64,000 nt of DNA. It comes from Lumbricus terrestris (Eukaryota; Annelida; Clitellata; Crassiclitellata; Lumbricidae). The notes under the pieces were generated by a model. It was not told the DNA's origin. It worked only from the letters and a program-made list of their open reading frames with translations, and did no database searches. The DNA lies in the NCBI GenBank assembly GCA_949752735.1, contig OX457037.1, positions 64,109,686 through 64,173,685 on the forward strand, given 5' to 3'. Made by a program: the position numbers and the translations under genes. Below, one piece after another: positions 55,901-64,000 of this stretch; positions within the stretch are counted from its first letter, which is position 1; every line of letters begins with the position of its first letter.

Positions 55901-56537
55901 TCCCGATTTCTCCAGCGCCAAAGCCGTGGACGCATCCAAACGCGAACACCTTTTCCCGACCAGTTGTAGTCAAGTTGTGTCGGAGCCTGCCGACCTACAC
56001 AGACCAAGGCTTCACACGGAAGGTTCTCGTCCACTAGATCCGACACACTTCCCACCAACAACAACCGAACACTGGAGACCGACATCATCTGCTTCAGATG
56101 CATTTGAAACATCACGCGCCACTTCAGAAGGCTGTGAATCGTCGGACAACCTCGATCTCTCAATGGACGACGATGATGAAGTCTCCGTTGAGCTTGTCAG
56201 GCATCTTCGTGCGAAGATCTCGTCACTCGAGTCCTACACGGACACGCTGCTGGTCGAGTTGACGGTGAGGGACGCCAGCCTCGACCGACTGAAACGCGAC
56301 AACGCCCTGCTCCGTCAGCAACTCGACTCTGCCAAAGCGTCGACTCCTGAAGCATCGCAGGAGACTGCATCAATGGGTGACGTATGCGTCACATGCGAAC
56401 GTGGCGCCGCGCATAGTGAACTGGACGAACTAAAACGACGATGTAGGGAGCTAGAAAAAGTGGTTTATGAGGTCAGCAAGGAATTGAGGAACTGTGATCG
56501 AAAGAGTGGAGTGATGAAAGATGGCGGCGCTATATAA
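49995..56537 (+). CDS. Ankyrin-repeat protein with C-terminal coiled coil, three exons
   Basis: Exon 1 (49995-50266) begins at ATG after an in-frame stop at 49962 and encodes MWELVEFAKTGNLARVRECV and two to three ankyrin repeats (GSTALYWAACSGHVSVCDWL; SSALHGAADRGHYDCVALLL), ending AG|GTAACT. Exon 2 (51861-52079) follows TATCAACAG and continues in phase with GDTALHLAAYRGDLSVCRLL then LDRGA and a last half-repeat. Exon 3 (probably 55916-56537) encodes a Ser/Thr/Pro-rich linker and two coiled-coil stretches (LRAKISSLESYTDTLLVELT; LKRRCRELEKVVYEVSKEL) to TAA. Exon 2 to exon 3 works in phase with a GC donor (AAAG|GCAAGG) or with GTCCTC three codons later; a missing exon is possible. The whole would be about 370 residues. 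Ankyrin plus coiled coil suggests an adaptor or scaffold; no specific ortholog is recognised. Confidence 0.75.
50267..51471 (+). other. Intron 1 of the ankyrin gene
   Basis: Includes a degenerate ATTGTATTGC-type simple repeat (50320-50540) and traces of a SINE tail (50555-50610). The open stretch at 51058-51588 is intronic and shows no domain. Confidence 0.55.
51472..51823. mobile_element. hAT-like MITE in the ankyrin gene intron
   Basis: CAGTGGTTCACAACCTTTTT and GGGTTGGGAACCACTG are inverted ends. An inner GGCGGGCCACTTTTGGCCCG hairpin lies near the right. The flanks TTCTAACC and ATCCAGCC agree at 5 of 8, so it is old. The right end is 37 bases from exon 2. Confidence 0.82.
52130..53489 (+). 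other. Intron 2 of the ankyrin gene, first part
   Basis: AT-rich, without recognised exon or element. A (CATCAT)-like stretch lies near 52150. Confidence 0.45.
53499..54440. mobile_element. Mutator-like element with repeat-built ends
   Basis: The left end starts GGTGTACGGACATTTGAACG and the right end complement GGTTACATGACATTTGAACG; both sides are flanked by a perfect 9-bp GAGAAACAT (53490-53498, 54441-54449). Nine-bp duplications are the hallmark of Mutator-like elements. Both ends consist of arrays of variable ~15-mers built on GAACGG-CGACA (53505-53600; inverted at 54295-54435), giving long degenerate inverted ends. The interior encodes a FLYWCH-like frame. Intronic in the ankyrin gene. 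Confidence 0.85.
53906..54112 (+). CDS. FLYWCH-like zinc-finger frame inside the Mutator-like element
   Basis: A 68-residue frame from ATG 53906: KGKTTLIPRNYDYLKEKQCK then RGRISWRCRMYK and a later Cys fit the FLYWCH pattern (L....Y.Y......WrC...C), although the final His is not clear. FLYWCH domains accompany Mutator-like transposases in animals, so a captured or residual DNA-binding domain is plausible. No transposase domain follows. Confidence 0.5.
   Translation: MDVAPKGKTTLIPRNYDYLKEKQCKRGRISWRCRMYKMIQMKGPTCNRRRPGGQRKTNGTHVFWKLFR
54450..55915 (+). other. Intron 2 of the ankyrin gene, last part, with TCCTAT repeats
   Basis: About 55450-55680 is a degenerate repeat of TCCTATC/CTGTCC type. 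No exon is recognised before the acceptor near 55857 or 55915. Confidence 0.5.
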
Positions 56538-58406
56538 TTAGTCACGTGGTTGAATACCGAATTATAGGAACGAATCTACAGCATTCAATTATTGTTGTGC
56601 TAATGAGTAGTTATACGTTGCTAGTAAATTTGCAATGTCTAGTAAACTGGTCTGTTGTGAATGTTTGACGTTGAACTATAGGCTACGCTGTAGTCAGACA
56701 CTGTGTAAGTATCGTTGTCCAACCACCATAAAGTCACAGACTCATAGCACACATTATGCCTTTATTAGACTCTAACACAAAAGTCATAATTATTTAAATG
56801 AAGTTGAACAAAAGTCTCTTGAACAATTATGTCGACAGAGCATCAGAGTTTAAAGACAGCGCTACATAAGCTTTTCAGCAAAGCAATATTGATGTTTCAT
56901 AGACATATTGATCGAATGGCTAAAAGATCCACAAAATCCTGTTTGCAGCTGGTCACAAAAAATGTTGTCGCATGACATTCTCCCCCAAAGTCTCAACCCG
57001 GAGACTGCGTTTCGAAACAGATTCTCCCACCGGCGGATCTGTTCCAGAAGAAATTTCCCCCCCCCACCCGGAGGCTATAATCTGAAATAAAATCTCGGGT
57101 GGAAGAATATCACCTTTGCCTCCAAAATAAAGTCCCCCGTTCAGCGTGAAATGGACTACAGCTTCATGCAATTTATAGATAAACATCTAGACCCTATATA
57201 ATAATAATAATAATAATAATAATATTATCTTCGTTTATTAACATTCAATCTGACAGACCGCAGAATGATTAGGCCTACAGATACAAGTCATACGAAATAC
57301 GGTAAGCTTCGCACGACACGCTGGCCGACTACACAACAGGCTCGGTAGCTTAACAATGATGGCCTAAATGCTGGAACTCTCCTGGTATGGCCAAGTCAGG
57401 AGTGGCAGGGGCGATCCTATTTTCAACAGACCCGAGGCAAACAACACAACAGAAAGCGCCACTGGCAGCTAACAGAAAATTCAGATAAGTTTCTGCTGGC
57501 TGCTTTACTTTCATATAAGAAACTTTATTCCAATACAGAGGATCAGCCAGGGTAGCCTCTGTTTGGGGGAGGCTTTATATCGGGGGAAGACTATCGTGAC
57601 ACCGACACACTGAACCCTCATAAGAAGGCTAAGATGGCGCTACAGGCATAGAATTAGGCATACTATTATTATATCTATGGCCAAAGAAAACGCCCAAACA
57701 TTAATCTAGTTTACAACTAATCAACAACAAATACAGTGACGTCATCACTTAATGTCGGTGTTGGAAGACTAATATATCGTCTAAACTTCATGAATATTGC
57801 GAAAATGTTGTTGTTTCCGTGACCGTCAGCGTTTGATTTATATGTCTTTCTTCAAATCAAAAGTTTGTGTCTTCGAGGATTATATTCGTTGAAGACGATT
57901 CATTCAGGAGACAAGGTAATAATTATTTTAGATTTTATCGTCTTCTTCAACGTCTTTTTTACAGTATCGCCGATAGCCGTATAGGCCACGTGACGGTCAC
58001 CAATGGCAACGTATTGCTTTAAGAGTTGGCTGATAGATGCAAATGTAATCGATAAATTTAGACCTACAGTCGGACTCGCAGACAGAAATTTCGAACCCCT
58101 GGGCAGAGCAGTCACGGGCCCAAAACAATCTTTAGGTCGTCTGAGCAAATATTTTATGAATTTAAAAACCAAAACAAATAGAAATTAAAGAAGTGTAGGA
58201 CCTAGGCCTAAGTATGAATGTACGATAATGTAACATTTGTGATTTCTGGATCGTAACTGCAACAAAATTGCTTATAATGTTCTCGTAGTTCAATGATTTT
58301 GCCAGATCATGTTCGATTGCAAGAGTTGCACGACCATTCAGTAAGTCTTGCTTCTTAACAGATCGCTGAATAGGATCTACTTTTACATTGCTTGAGCTTG
58401 TTGAAA
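56538..58406. other. 3' region of the ankyrin gene and unassigned sequence
   Basis: AATAAA occurs near 57084 and 57126 and could end the gene. TGACGTCATCA (57737) is a CRE-like site, and GCCACGTGACGG (57987) an E-box-like one. The short frame at 58003-58188 and a possible 52-base intron (57915-57964) could belong to a small first exon cut off by the LTR element, but this is unsupported. Confidence 0.35.
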
Positions 58407-58665
58407 TGTAGCGATTTATGAAATCGCTAATAATTATTTTATTTAATGTAATGGCCTGCGTACTTACTTTATTTTTGCAACGCTGCCATGGGTCGACGGT
58501 TGCGGCTAAATTTAGCATTTCGTGCAGCTACGCGCTAAAAATAGTATTATGCGGCGAATTTGCATATGCAGATGCAGAATAATCAGCGGTGAAGGTGTGA
58601 GGCCTTCTGATTGGTCGATAATAGGCCGAAGCGTCATTCGGTGCGGTTCTGACTAAAAATTGTCA
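58407..58665 (+). repeat. 5' LTR
   Basis: Starts TGTAGCGATTTATGAAATCG (with an inner hairpin AGCGATTT/AAATCGCT) and ends AATTGTCA. It matches 63368-63626 over the full 259 bp apart from about four substitutions, for example TTTTATTTAATG versus TTTTACTTAATG. Confidence 0.92.
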
Positions 58666-58667
58666 GT

Positions 58668-58686
58668 TGGCGACCGAGATCTGGGA
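58668..58686 (+). promoter_or_regulatory. Primer binding site of the LTR element
   Basis: TGGCGACCGAGATCTGGGA starts two bases after the 5' LTR. The initial TGG pairs with the CCA of a tRNA 3' end, as in most retroelements. The primer tRNA cannot be named from sequence alone. Confidence 0.75.
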
Positions 58687-59331
58687 GAGATAGACCTGTC
58701 GTATGGTGAAACGACAATTTTGGAGGTTAAATGTGCAATAAATCGCGAAATAAACGTATTCCGATTGAAATTGGCATGGTAAAGATCTACCCGGGGACGG
58801 TGCAACTCACGGTCGAAGTTTGAAACGCGGTTATATCTGAGAAATGGCAAATTTGACTTTTGAATTCTGAAACGAGCAACACGAACCGAAAAGAAATATC
58901 ACTGACAAGAAATTATCTCAGAAATTATCTCAGGGGAAAAGAAATATCACGGACAAGAAATTATCTCAGGGAGGATCCGAAATTTCTTGGAAGCAGGGAA
59001 GTACCGGTTTCGCTAATGTGGATCAAAATTGATAATGTTGATTGTTGAATTGTGCTAAATAATTATAGTCTTACGATAAATACTATGTGTCACGATAAAT
59101 AGAGGATTGTCTGCTAACTAAAAATGAATCACTGAAATAATTACTAGTTAGAAATCGAACTAAAAGACTCTGAATCAAAGTGATACTAGTGGACGATAAT
59201 TGCGGAGATTGTTCTCCCTAGGCTGTAGAGTTATTTCCGTTTGAGATAATCCTTTGTACTGTAGTTAAGACTGTTGAATTCTGTAATTAAATATTTTAAA
59301 TGCACAGTCTAGTGATTAATCTGTACAAATA

Positions 59332-61659
59332 ATGTCTGCACCTGATTCTGAAGAGGCTAGGGAATCCTTTATCATTGGGTCCCAAGGGGGTGAGGGCAGA
59401 AGCCCTACACCAGAAACTTCTGTGAACGTTGATGGGGGTTCTTCTGTAGCGCCCTCTCTTGTGATAGAGAAACTGTTGAGCATTTTAGAGTTGAGTCAAA
59501 AACGATACACAGAACTAGTAGATAATACTGAGAGGTTATTTGAGCGACAAAGCAGACAGATAAGAAGGCTAGAGGATCAGATGGCAGAGCTCCCTGTAGG
59601 GATTTCCGGTGAATCTGTTGTGTGGGAGGCGGACCCTGACAATTACCCGACTAGTGGTATTGTTGCTGCCCTACAAGGCGCCCCGGACATATGTTCTCCC
59701 TCGGCCCTGGTAAGTGAGAGAGAAGATAGAGGATATCCTACAGTGGTAAGCTCTGGGCAAACTGAATCCCTGCGGAGCCGAATAGGTCCCCTTGACTATG
59801 ACTACTCTGAATATTTGGACCATCGGTTAAAGCCCACACAACAGTGCGGTCGATCCATTCCTGAGCAGGCGCTTCTAGTAGGCAACCGGTCGGCAACAAT
59901 TTCTCCTAAGGGAGGTGGGAAATTGGAGGCGGTTGAAACTTTCAAGGGGGAGCGAACCGTTACAAATGGTACCAGAATTGGGGTTGAAATGGCCAAAAAT
60001 TCAGAAGTAGAAAATTTTTGTGGACTTAGAAGTAATATGGAAATAGTCAAAAGTTCAGAAGCAGAAAATTTTTGGACTAGACCAAGAGAATTCCCACCTC
60101 AGAAGATGAAAGGTGCAGAGGATTTAAATTCGAAAAGATACACTAAATTTTTTAGCAGTAAAGATACAAATGTTAAAATCAAGGAACATGACTCGGAGAA
60201 TTATCTGCGACAAGAAAACACCGATTTAATCGATAAGATAACTAGAAGCGAACAATCCGATAGTGATGAATCTGAAGTAACCGTTATGCGACCGAGGAAT
60301 CGCTTACACCGTGAATCTAAAATGTTAGCTTTAGGGCAGGGGAATGTTAGATTGAACACTAACTCAAGCTGTTTAGTTTCAGAGAAAAGAAATGTGGGTT
60401 TTTCATCATCGGATCAACATAGCGTGCTGGTTCGAGATGCACATCCCAGCCATGCTACCAGCGACCAACTCTGGGCTGCCACCTTCCCCTACCCTCCGTC
60501 AGAATCCACAAATTCAGGAAAAAGGAAATTTCTGAATTCTGAAAAACTTCCTACACAAGATACATTCTTCGCTTCTGCTCGGGTTCCTGATGGCAAATAT
60601 CTCAGTACAAAAGAACCTGCAACTGGAACAAGTCCAACAAGTGCTTCGAGTCAGTCAAAGAAATTTGTATCGTTTCAATCATCTGCATCTGCTCCTGGTT
60701 CCAACTACGACGAAATTTCTCTGGGTGCTGCGCCACCGATGAATAAACCTGGACAGTATACGAAGCCGGGTTGTCACCATGGAAAAACTTCTGTGGGGGC
60801 ATTCCTGAAGAACTTCCGGTTGAACACTCGTCGTCAGAAAATCGATGAGGACATTGGTGTGCTGGTTCAAGACATTCGACAACTGATGGTTCTCGCTTTT
60901 CCAGGCCCTATCTCTGGTCATGGTGAAACGATAATTACCCGTGCTTCCCAAGATGAGCTGCAAGACTCTGAAGTGACGTTAAGAGTGCGAAAAGAGGAAC
61001 CAGAAACTGTGGACAAATCGTACGACATTGCAACGAAAATGGAAAATTACTGTTGTGCTGATCGAACTGTGAATCATGCCGAACATTATGTTGGCCGAGT
61101 AAAAACTGTGGAAGAAGTGGAATCCTCATCGGAAAACTCTCCCTCGCAGTGCCAGAAGGAAACTCTCTGTCATCTGGGCCAAATGGAAATTCAGACTGAG
61201 CTTCCGGATTCGGGAATCGTCAAGGAAATGGATGCTGTTCAGCAGGAATTGATGGAATCAGGAATCCTGTTCTCCGACAGAAGTGCTGTTCTGTCTCCTC
61301 GTCGCAAGAAGTCCACGGATCAACAGGTGGTAGCCCAGGAAATCCTGCCATGGGATGTGCATCTGCCCTTCGATCCCGCTAGTTCCAGTCCCTGGGGAAA
61401 ACACGCGTCGCCTGTCTTCGCCAGCGAGAGTGAAAATACTGGATGCACTTCGAATCATCTCGTCTTGTCAAGAGAGTTGTGCATGCCAAGTGAAATAGTT
61501 TTAGGCGATGTTCAATTCGATGTGTTGTCAAATAAAGATGATTTTGTTGTGGCCCATAATAAAAGGATGCAAATAAAGCTGCAACTGTCAGAAGATTTGT
61601 ACAGCGCCAAGCCACCAGGGGAAAATGTAGGGATGACCTGTGGGTTAGGGGAGCCCTGA
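59332..61659 (+). CDS. Gag-like protein of the LTR element, 775 residues
   Basis: An intact frame from ATG 59332 to TGA. An N-terminal coiled coil is at about residues 42-85 (LLSILELSQKRYTELVDNTE). Residues about 497-575 (LNTRRQKIDEDIGVLVQDIR, then SEVTLRVRKEEPETVDKSYD) match the C-terminal half of the Gypsy/Ty3 capsid: R-R-E-L-L-IR-L-A-P, DPELR-V-R-P-T-E-A. The first half of the capsid domain and the CCHC zinc knuckle are absent, and long Ser/Thr-rich stretches intervene. The gene is unusually long for gag, uninterrupted, and not followed by pol. It could encode a particle-forming protein that helps trans-mobilisation, or be a fusion of gag with unrelated sequence. Confidence 0.75.
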   Translation: MSAPDSEEARESFIIGSQGGEGRSPTPETSVNVDGGSSVAPSLVIEKLLSILELSQKRYTELVDNTERLFERQSRQIRRLEDQMAELPVGISGESVVWEADPDNYPTSGIVAALQGAPDICSPSALVSEREDRGYPTVVSSGQTESLRSRIGPLDYDYSEYLDHRLKPTQQCGRSIPEQALLVGNRSATISPKGGGKLEAVETFKGERTVTNGTRIGVEMAKNSEVENFCGLRSNMEIVKSSEAENFWTRPREFPPQKMKGAEDLNSKRYTKFFSSKDTNVKIKEHDSENYLRQENTDLIDKITRSEQSDSDESEVTVMRPRNRLHRESKMLALGQGNVRLNTNSSCLVSEKRNVGFSSSDQHSVLVRDAHPSHATSDQLWAATFPYPPSESTNSGKRKFLNSEKLPTQDTFFASARVPDGKYLSTKEPATGTSPTSASSQSKKFVSFQSSASAPGSNYDEISLGAAPPMNKPGQYTKPGCHHGKTSVGAFLKNFRLNTRRQKIDEDIGVLVQDIRQLMVLAFPGPISGHGETIITRASQDELQDSEVTLRVRKEEPETVDKSYDIATKMENYCCADRTVNHAEHYVGRVKTVEEVESSSENSPSQCQKETLCHLGQMEIQTELPDSGIVKEMDAVQQELMESGILFSDRSAVLSPRRKKSTDQQVVAQEILPWDVHLPFDPASSSPWGKHASPVFASESENTGCTSNHLVLSRELCMPSEIVLGDVQFDVLSNKDDFVVAHNKRMQIKLQLSEDLYSAKPPGENVGMTCGLGEP

Positions 61660-63354
61660 ATGGAGTGGCTACTCCAAGAAATTTGGGGGACGTCGCTTAA
61701 TTGCGATGGGGTTGCGATGGAAGGAGAGTACCCTTCAGTTTAGTTGCTTTGTGATGAATTGCTTGAGTAAAGCTGTGTTTAGGTTTCTTACTGTATATGA
61801 ATCTTTGTAGAGCGCTGTGAATTCTTTTATAGCGTTTTTGTGTAGATAAGTTTATGCAGAAAATTTTGTGTAGCGCCCTTACATATATAAATGTACTAGA
61901 ATAAGTTTGAATTGAAAGGTTTGGTGCTGGAGAATGATTTCGTGTGTCAGAGGATTTTTTTCGGGTTAGTAGCTCCAGGTAATTGTTGGAATAAAGTGTT
62001 TAGTTAATAATTGCATAACTAATTGAAATAAAATATGGTGATAGTAACTGCATATAAAAAGAAATAATAGAAATAGAGATGCATGATATCTGAAGTTAGC
62101 TTGATTGTGAATTAATGCTTTAGTGTTAATCCATGGCAGATTCTTTTGAGAGGCCCGGATGTCCATAGGAATAGAAAATCTATTACCTGGGTGGATGAGA
62201 TTAATTGGTTATTGCTTGGAGCATAGATAACCTTGGGCGTGGCTACAGGAGAAGCCAATAAGGATGTGGAGCTGGTTAGTGGTCCACCCTTTTGGAAAGG
62301 AGTCTAGTACCCTAACTAAGTGCTGCCATAGTGAAAGGAATTGCTGGGTTATGGTGGAGTTTTGGTTTACTATCCTGTTTAACTGAGATGATATTGCTAT
62401 ACATCTGTCATTGAGAAATAAAATGCAAAGCTAGGTGTAGTAGAGTTAAGCTTAAAAATTCAGTGCTGCATTGCAGATAAAAATGTAAATAAGGCATTGA
62501 TGTAATGATTGCATATCATTAAGAAAATTGTAGATGTATGATATCTGATGTTGGCCTGATGGTGAATTAATATTGTAATGGGGATCCATGGCAAGGTCTT
62601 TTGATGTACCCAGACGTTAAGGGAATAAATGATTGGTCTAACCAAACTTATTGCCCAATGGCCAAGGGAATAATATGAGTGCTTGTTGGAAGCCAGACTT
62701 ATTGCCCGTTGGTACTAGATTGGATCTAGTGTGTGCCCAGATGTCCGAGGGAATAGAAATTGGTTGTTGGTAGCCTTACTATTTGCCCTTTGGGACTAAT
62801 GTGGTTATTGCTTGGAGCATAGATAACCTGGGGCCCGGTTATAGTGTGAGCGTTGGGTAGCTCAGAGGGTTTAGAGGTTCCCCCTTTTAAAAGAAGTGGA
62901 TTGCCTAGACCTGTGGTGTCGCCTGAGTGGGAAAGGATTGCTGGATCTTGGTTGGAATAGCGTTCTCCGTTGACTAAAGAGATATTCAGTACAGGTCTGC
63001 ACTAAGGAATGTCCATGGGAGCACATTCGCCTTATTGAAAAATAAACTGTAAGGTTAAGTTGTCTTGGAGTATAGCTAGAGAAATAGGATGTGAACAGTG
63101 GATGGAATATGGTGGATCTTGCTGTGAGAAATAAGTGAAAAGCTAAGTTTATGTTGTTCTGTTTAGAAGATTCTGTAACTTTGTGTGTTCAGTCTATTAG
63201 CATTATTGGACAGAAACCTTTATACTGATGATTGATGCTAGTTGCTGATATTTTTACCGAGTAGTTAAGGATGATGTTATGATTCTGCATAAGTTTGCAC
63301 AATTTCGATCCTAGCGGTCCTGTAGATTTTCCAGGATAATGGAAAATCTGGAGT
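61660..63354 (+). other. Non-coding 3' part of the LTR element with internal repeats
   Basis: Blocks such as TGGTTATTGCTTGGAGCATAG and GATAACCT, GTGAATTAAT near TCCATGGCA, and a CCCAGATGTCC/GGATGTCCATA-like motif occur at least twice (about 62080-62250 and 62550-62850), showing old tandem duplication. No pol sequence is recognisable in any frame. Confidence 0.6.
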
Positions 63355-63367
63355 AAGGGTGGGAGAG
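63355..63367 (+). promoter_or_regulatory. Polypurine tract of the LTR element
   Basis: AAGGGTGGGAGAG lies directly before the 3' LTR, the place where plus-strand DNA synthesis is primed. Confidence 0.8.
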
Positions 63368-63626
63368 TGTAGCGATTTATGAAATCGCTAATAATTATTT
63401 TACTTAATGTAATGGCCTGTGTACTTACTTTACTTTTGCAACGCTGCCATGGGTCGACGGTTGCGGCTAAATTTAGCATTTCGTGCAGCTACGCGCTAAA
63501 AATAGTATTATGCGGCGAATTTGCATATGCAGATGCAGAATAATCAGCGGTGAAGGTGTGAGACCTTCTGATTGGTCGATAATAGGCCGAAGCGTCATTC
63601 GGTGCGGTTCTGACTAAAAATTGTCA
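63368..63626 (+). repeat. 3' LTR
   Basis: Same length and sequence as the 5' LTR apart from about four differences. Confidence 0.92.
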
Positions 63627-64000
63627 GTTGGCGACCGAGATCTGGGAGAGATAGACCTGTCGTATGGTGAAACGACAATTTTGGAGGTTAAATGTGCAAT
63701 AAATCGCGAAATAAACGTATTCCGATTGAAATTGGCATGGTAAAGATCTACCCGGGGACGGTGCAACTCACGGTCGAAGTTTGAAACGCGGTTATATCTG
63801 AGAAATGGCAAATTTGACTTTTGAATTCTGAAACGAGCAACACGAACCGAAAAGAAATATCACTGACAAGAAATTATCTCAGAAATTATCCCAGGGGAAA
63901 AGAAATATCACGGACAAGAAATTATCTCAGGGAGGATCCGAAATTTCTTGGAAGCAGGGAAGTACCGGTTTCGCTAATGTGGATCAAAATTGATAATGTT
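63627..64000 (+). mobile_element. Second internal leader after the 3' LTR (tandem copy, cut by window end)
   Basis: The sequence continues past the 3' LTR with the primer-binding site and leader, matching 58666-59039 almost base for base up to the window end. The order LTR-internal-LTR-internal implies a tandem pair sharing a central LTR. Confidence 0.85.

Larger units (their letters stand above)
58407..63626 (+). mobile_element. LTR retrotransposon (Gypsy-type gag, no pol)
   Basis: Two 259-bp LTRs, TG...CA, differ at about four bases, so insertion was fairly recent. A primer-binding-site-like sequence follows the 5' LTR by 2 bases, and a purine tract precedes the 3' LTR. The 4.7-kb interior has one 775-codon frame with a Gypsy-type gag segment but no protease, RT, RNase H or integrase. 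It must have been mobilised in trans. The left flank is TTGAAA; the right flank lies outside the pattern because another internal copy follows. Confidence 0.88.

Noticed and set aside
58003..58188. 61-codon plus-strand frame before the LTR element
   Set aside because: No domain, no consistent splice partner; CRE- and E-box-like sites nearby are too short to count.
1..64000. Bacterial-type features such as operons, ribosome binding sites, CRISPR arrays, rRNA
   Set aside because: None seen; introns and eukaryotic transposons show the DNA is from a eukaryotic nucleus.

Overview
Eukaryotic genomic DNA: genes are split by GT-AG introns, intergenic DNA is AT-rich, and transposable elements and their relics fill most of the window. 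The palindromic octamer TAGGCCTA recurs about thirty times. The mix of Penelope-like, CR1-like, Gypsy, hAT, piggyBac, Mutator-like, mariner and CACTA-like elements with tRNA-derived SINEs, plus duplicated CARD exons and a Ly6-like secreted protein, suggests a marine invertebrate, most plausibly an invertebrate deuterostome such as an echinoderm. The species cannot be fixed from the sequence alone.

Host genes: (1) 5245-6330 (-), a coiled-coil reading frame of about thirteen 22-residue repeats; (2) 8283-10524 (-), three CARD exons of 318 bp in a 962-bp tandem array; (3) 25873-28755 (-), a three-exon secreted cysteine-rich protein, Ly6/uPAR-like, reconstructed from matching splice phases; (4) 49995-56537 (+), an ankyrin-repeat gene whose last exon encodes a coiled coil. 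A possible single exon lies at 14285-14377 (-).

Mobile DNA, left to right: a frameshifted Penelope-like retroelement (1-1251, -); a segment with inverted ends (about 1299-3590); a piggyBac relic with TTAA duplication (3615-4647); Mutator-like fragments; a 2.2-kb element with 8-bp target duplications and an eroded transposase-like frame (11512-13755); a 1.35-kb element with CGACTTG-rich ends (16907-18257); two CACTA-like elements (19921-22228 and 23617-25539), each carrying a broken copy of the same uncharacterised protein family; a hAT element nested inside a hAT MITE (32522-34329); a mariner/IS630-type element (39148-40361); many short hAT-like MITEs with 8-bp duplications between 18 and 52 kb; a hAT element with a C-terminal transposase relic (47978-48970); a Mutator-like element with a FLYWCH-like frame (53499-54440) in an ankyrin-gene intron; and a Gypsy-type LTR element without polymerase (58407-63626), followed by what looks like the start of a tandem second copy.

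The strongest leads are the link between the uncharacterised protein family and CACT(A/G) ends with 3-bp duplications (seen twice independently), the symmetric CARD exon array, the long near-perfect inverted repeat ending exactly at a splice acceptor of the Ly6-like gene, and a shared core motif found in short MITEs with different terminal repeats.
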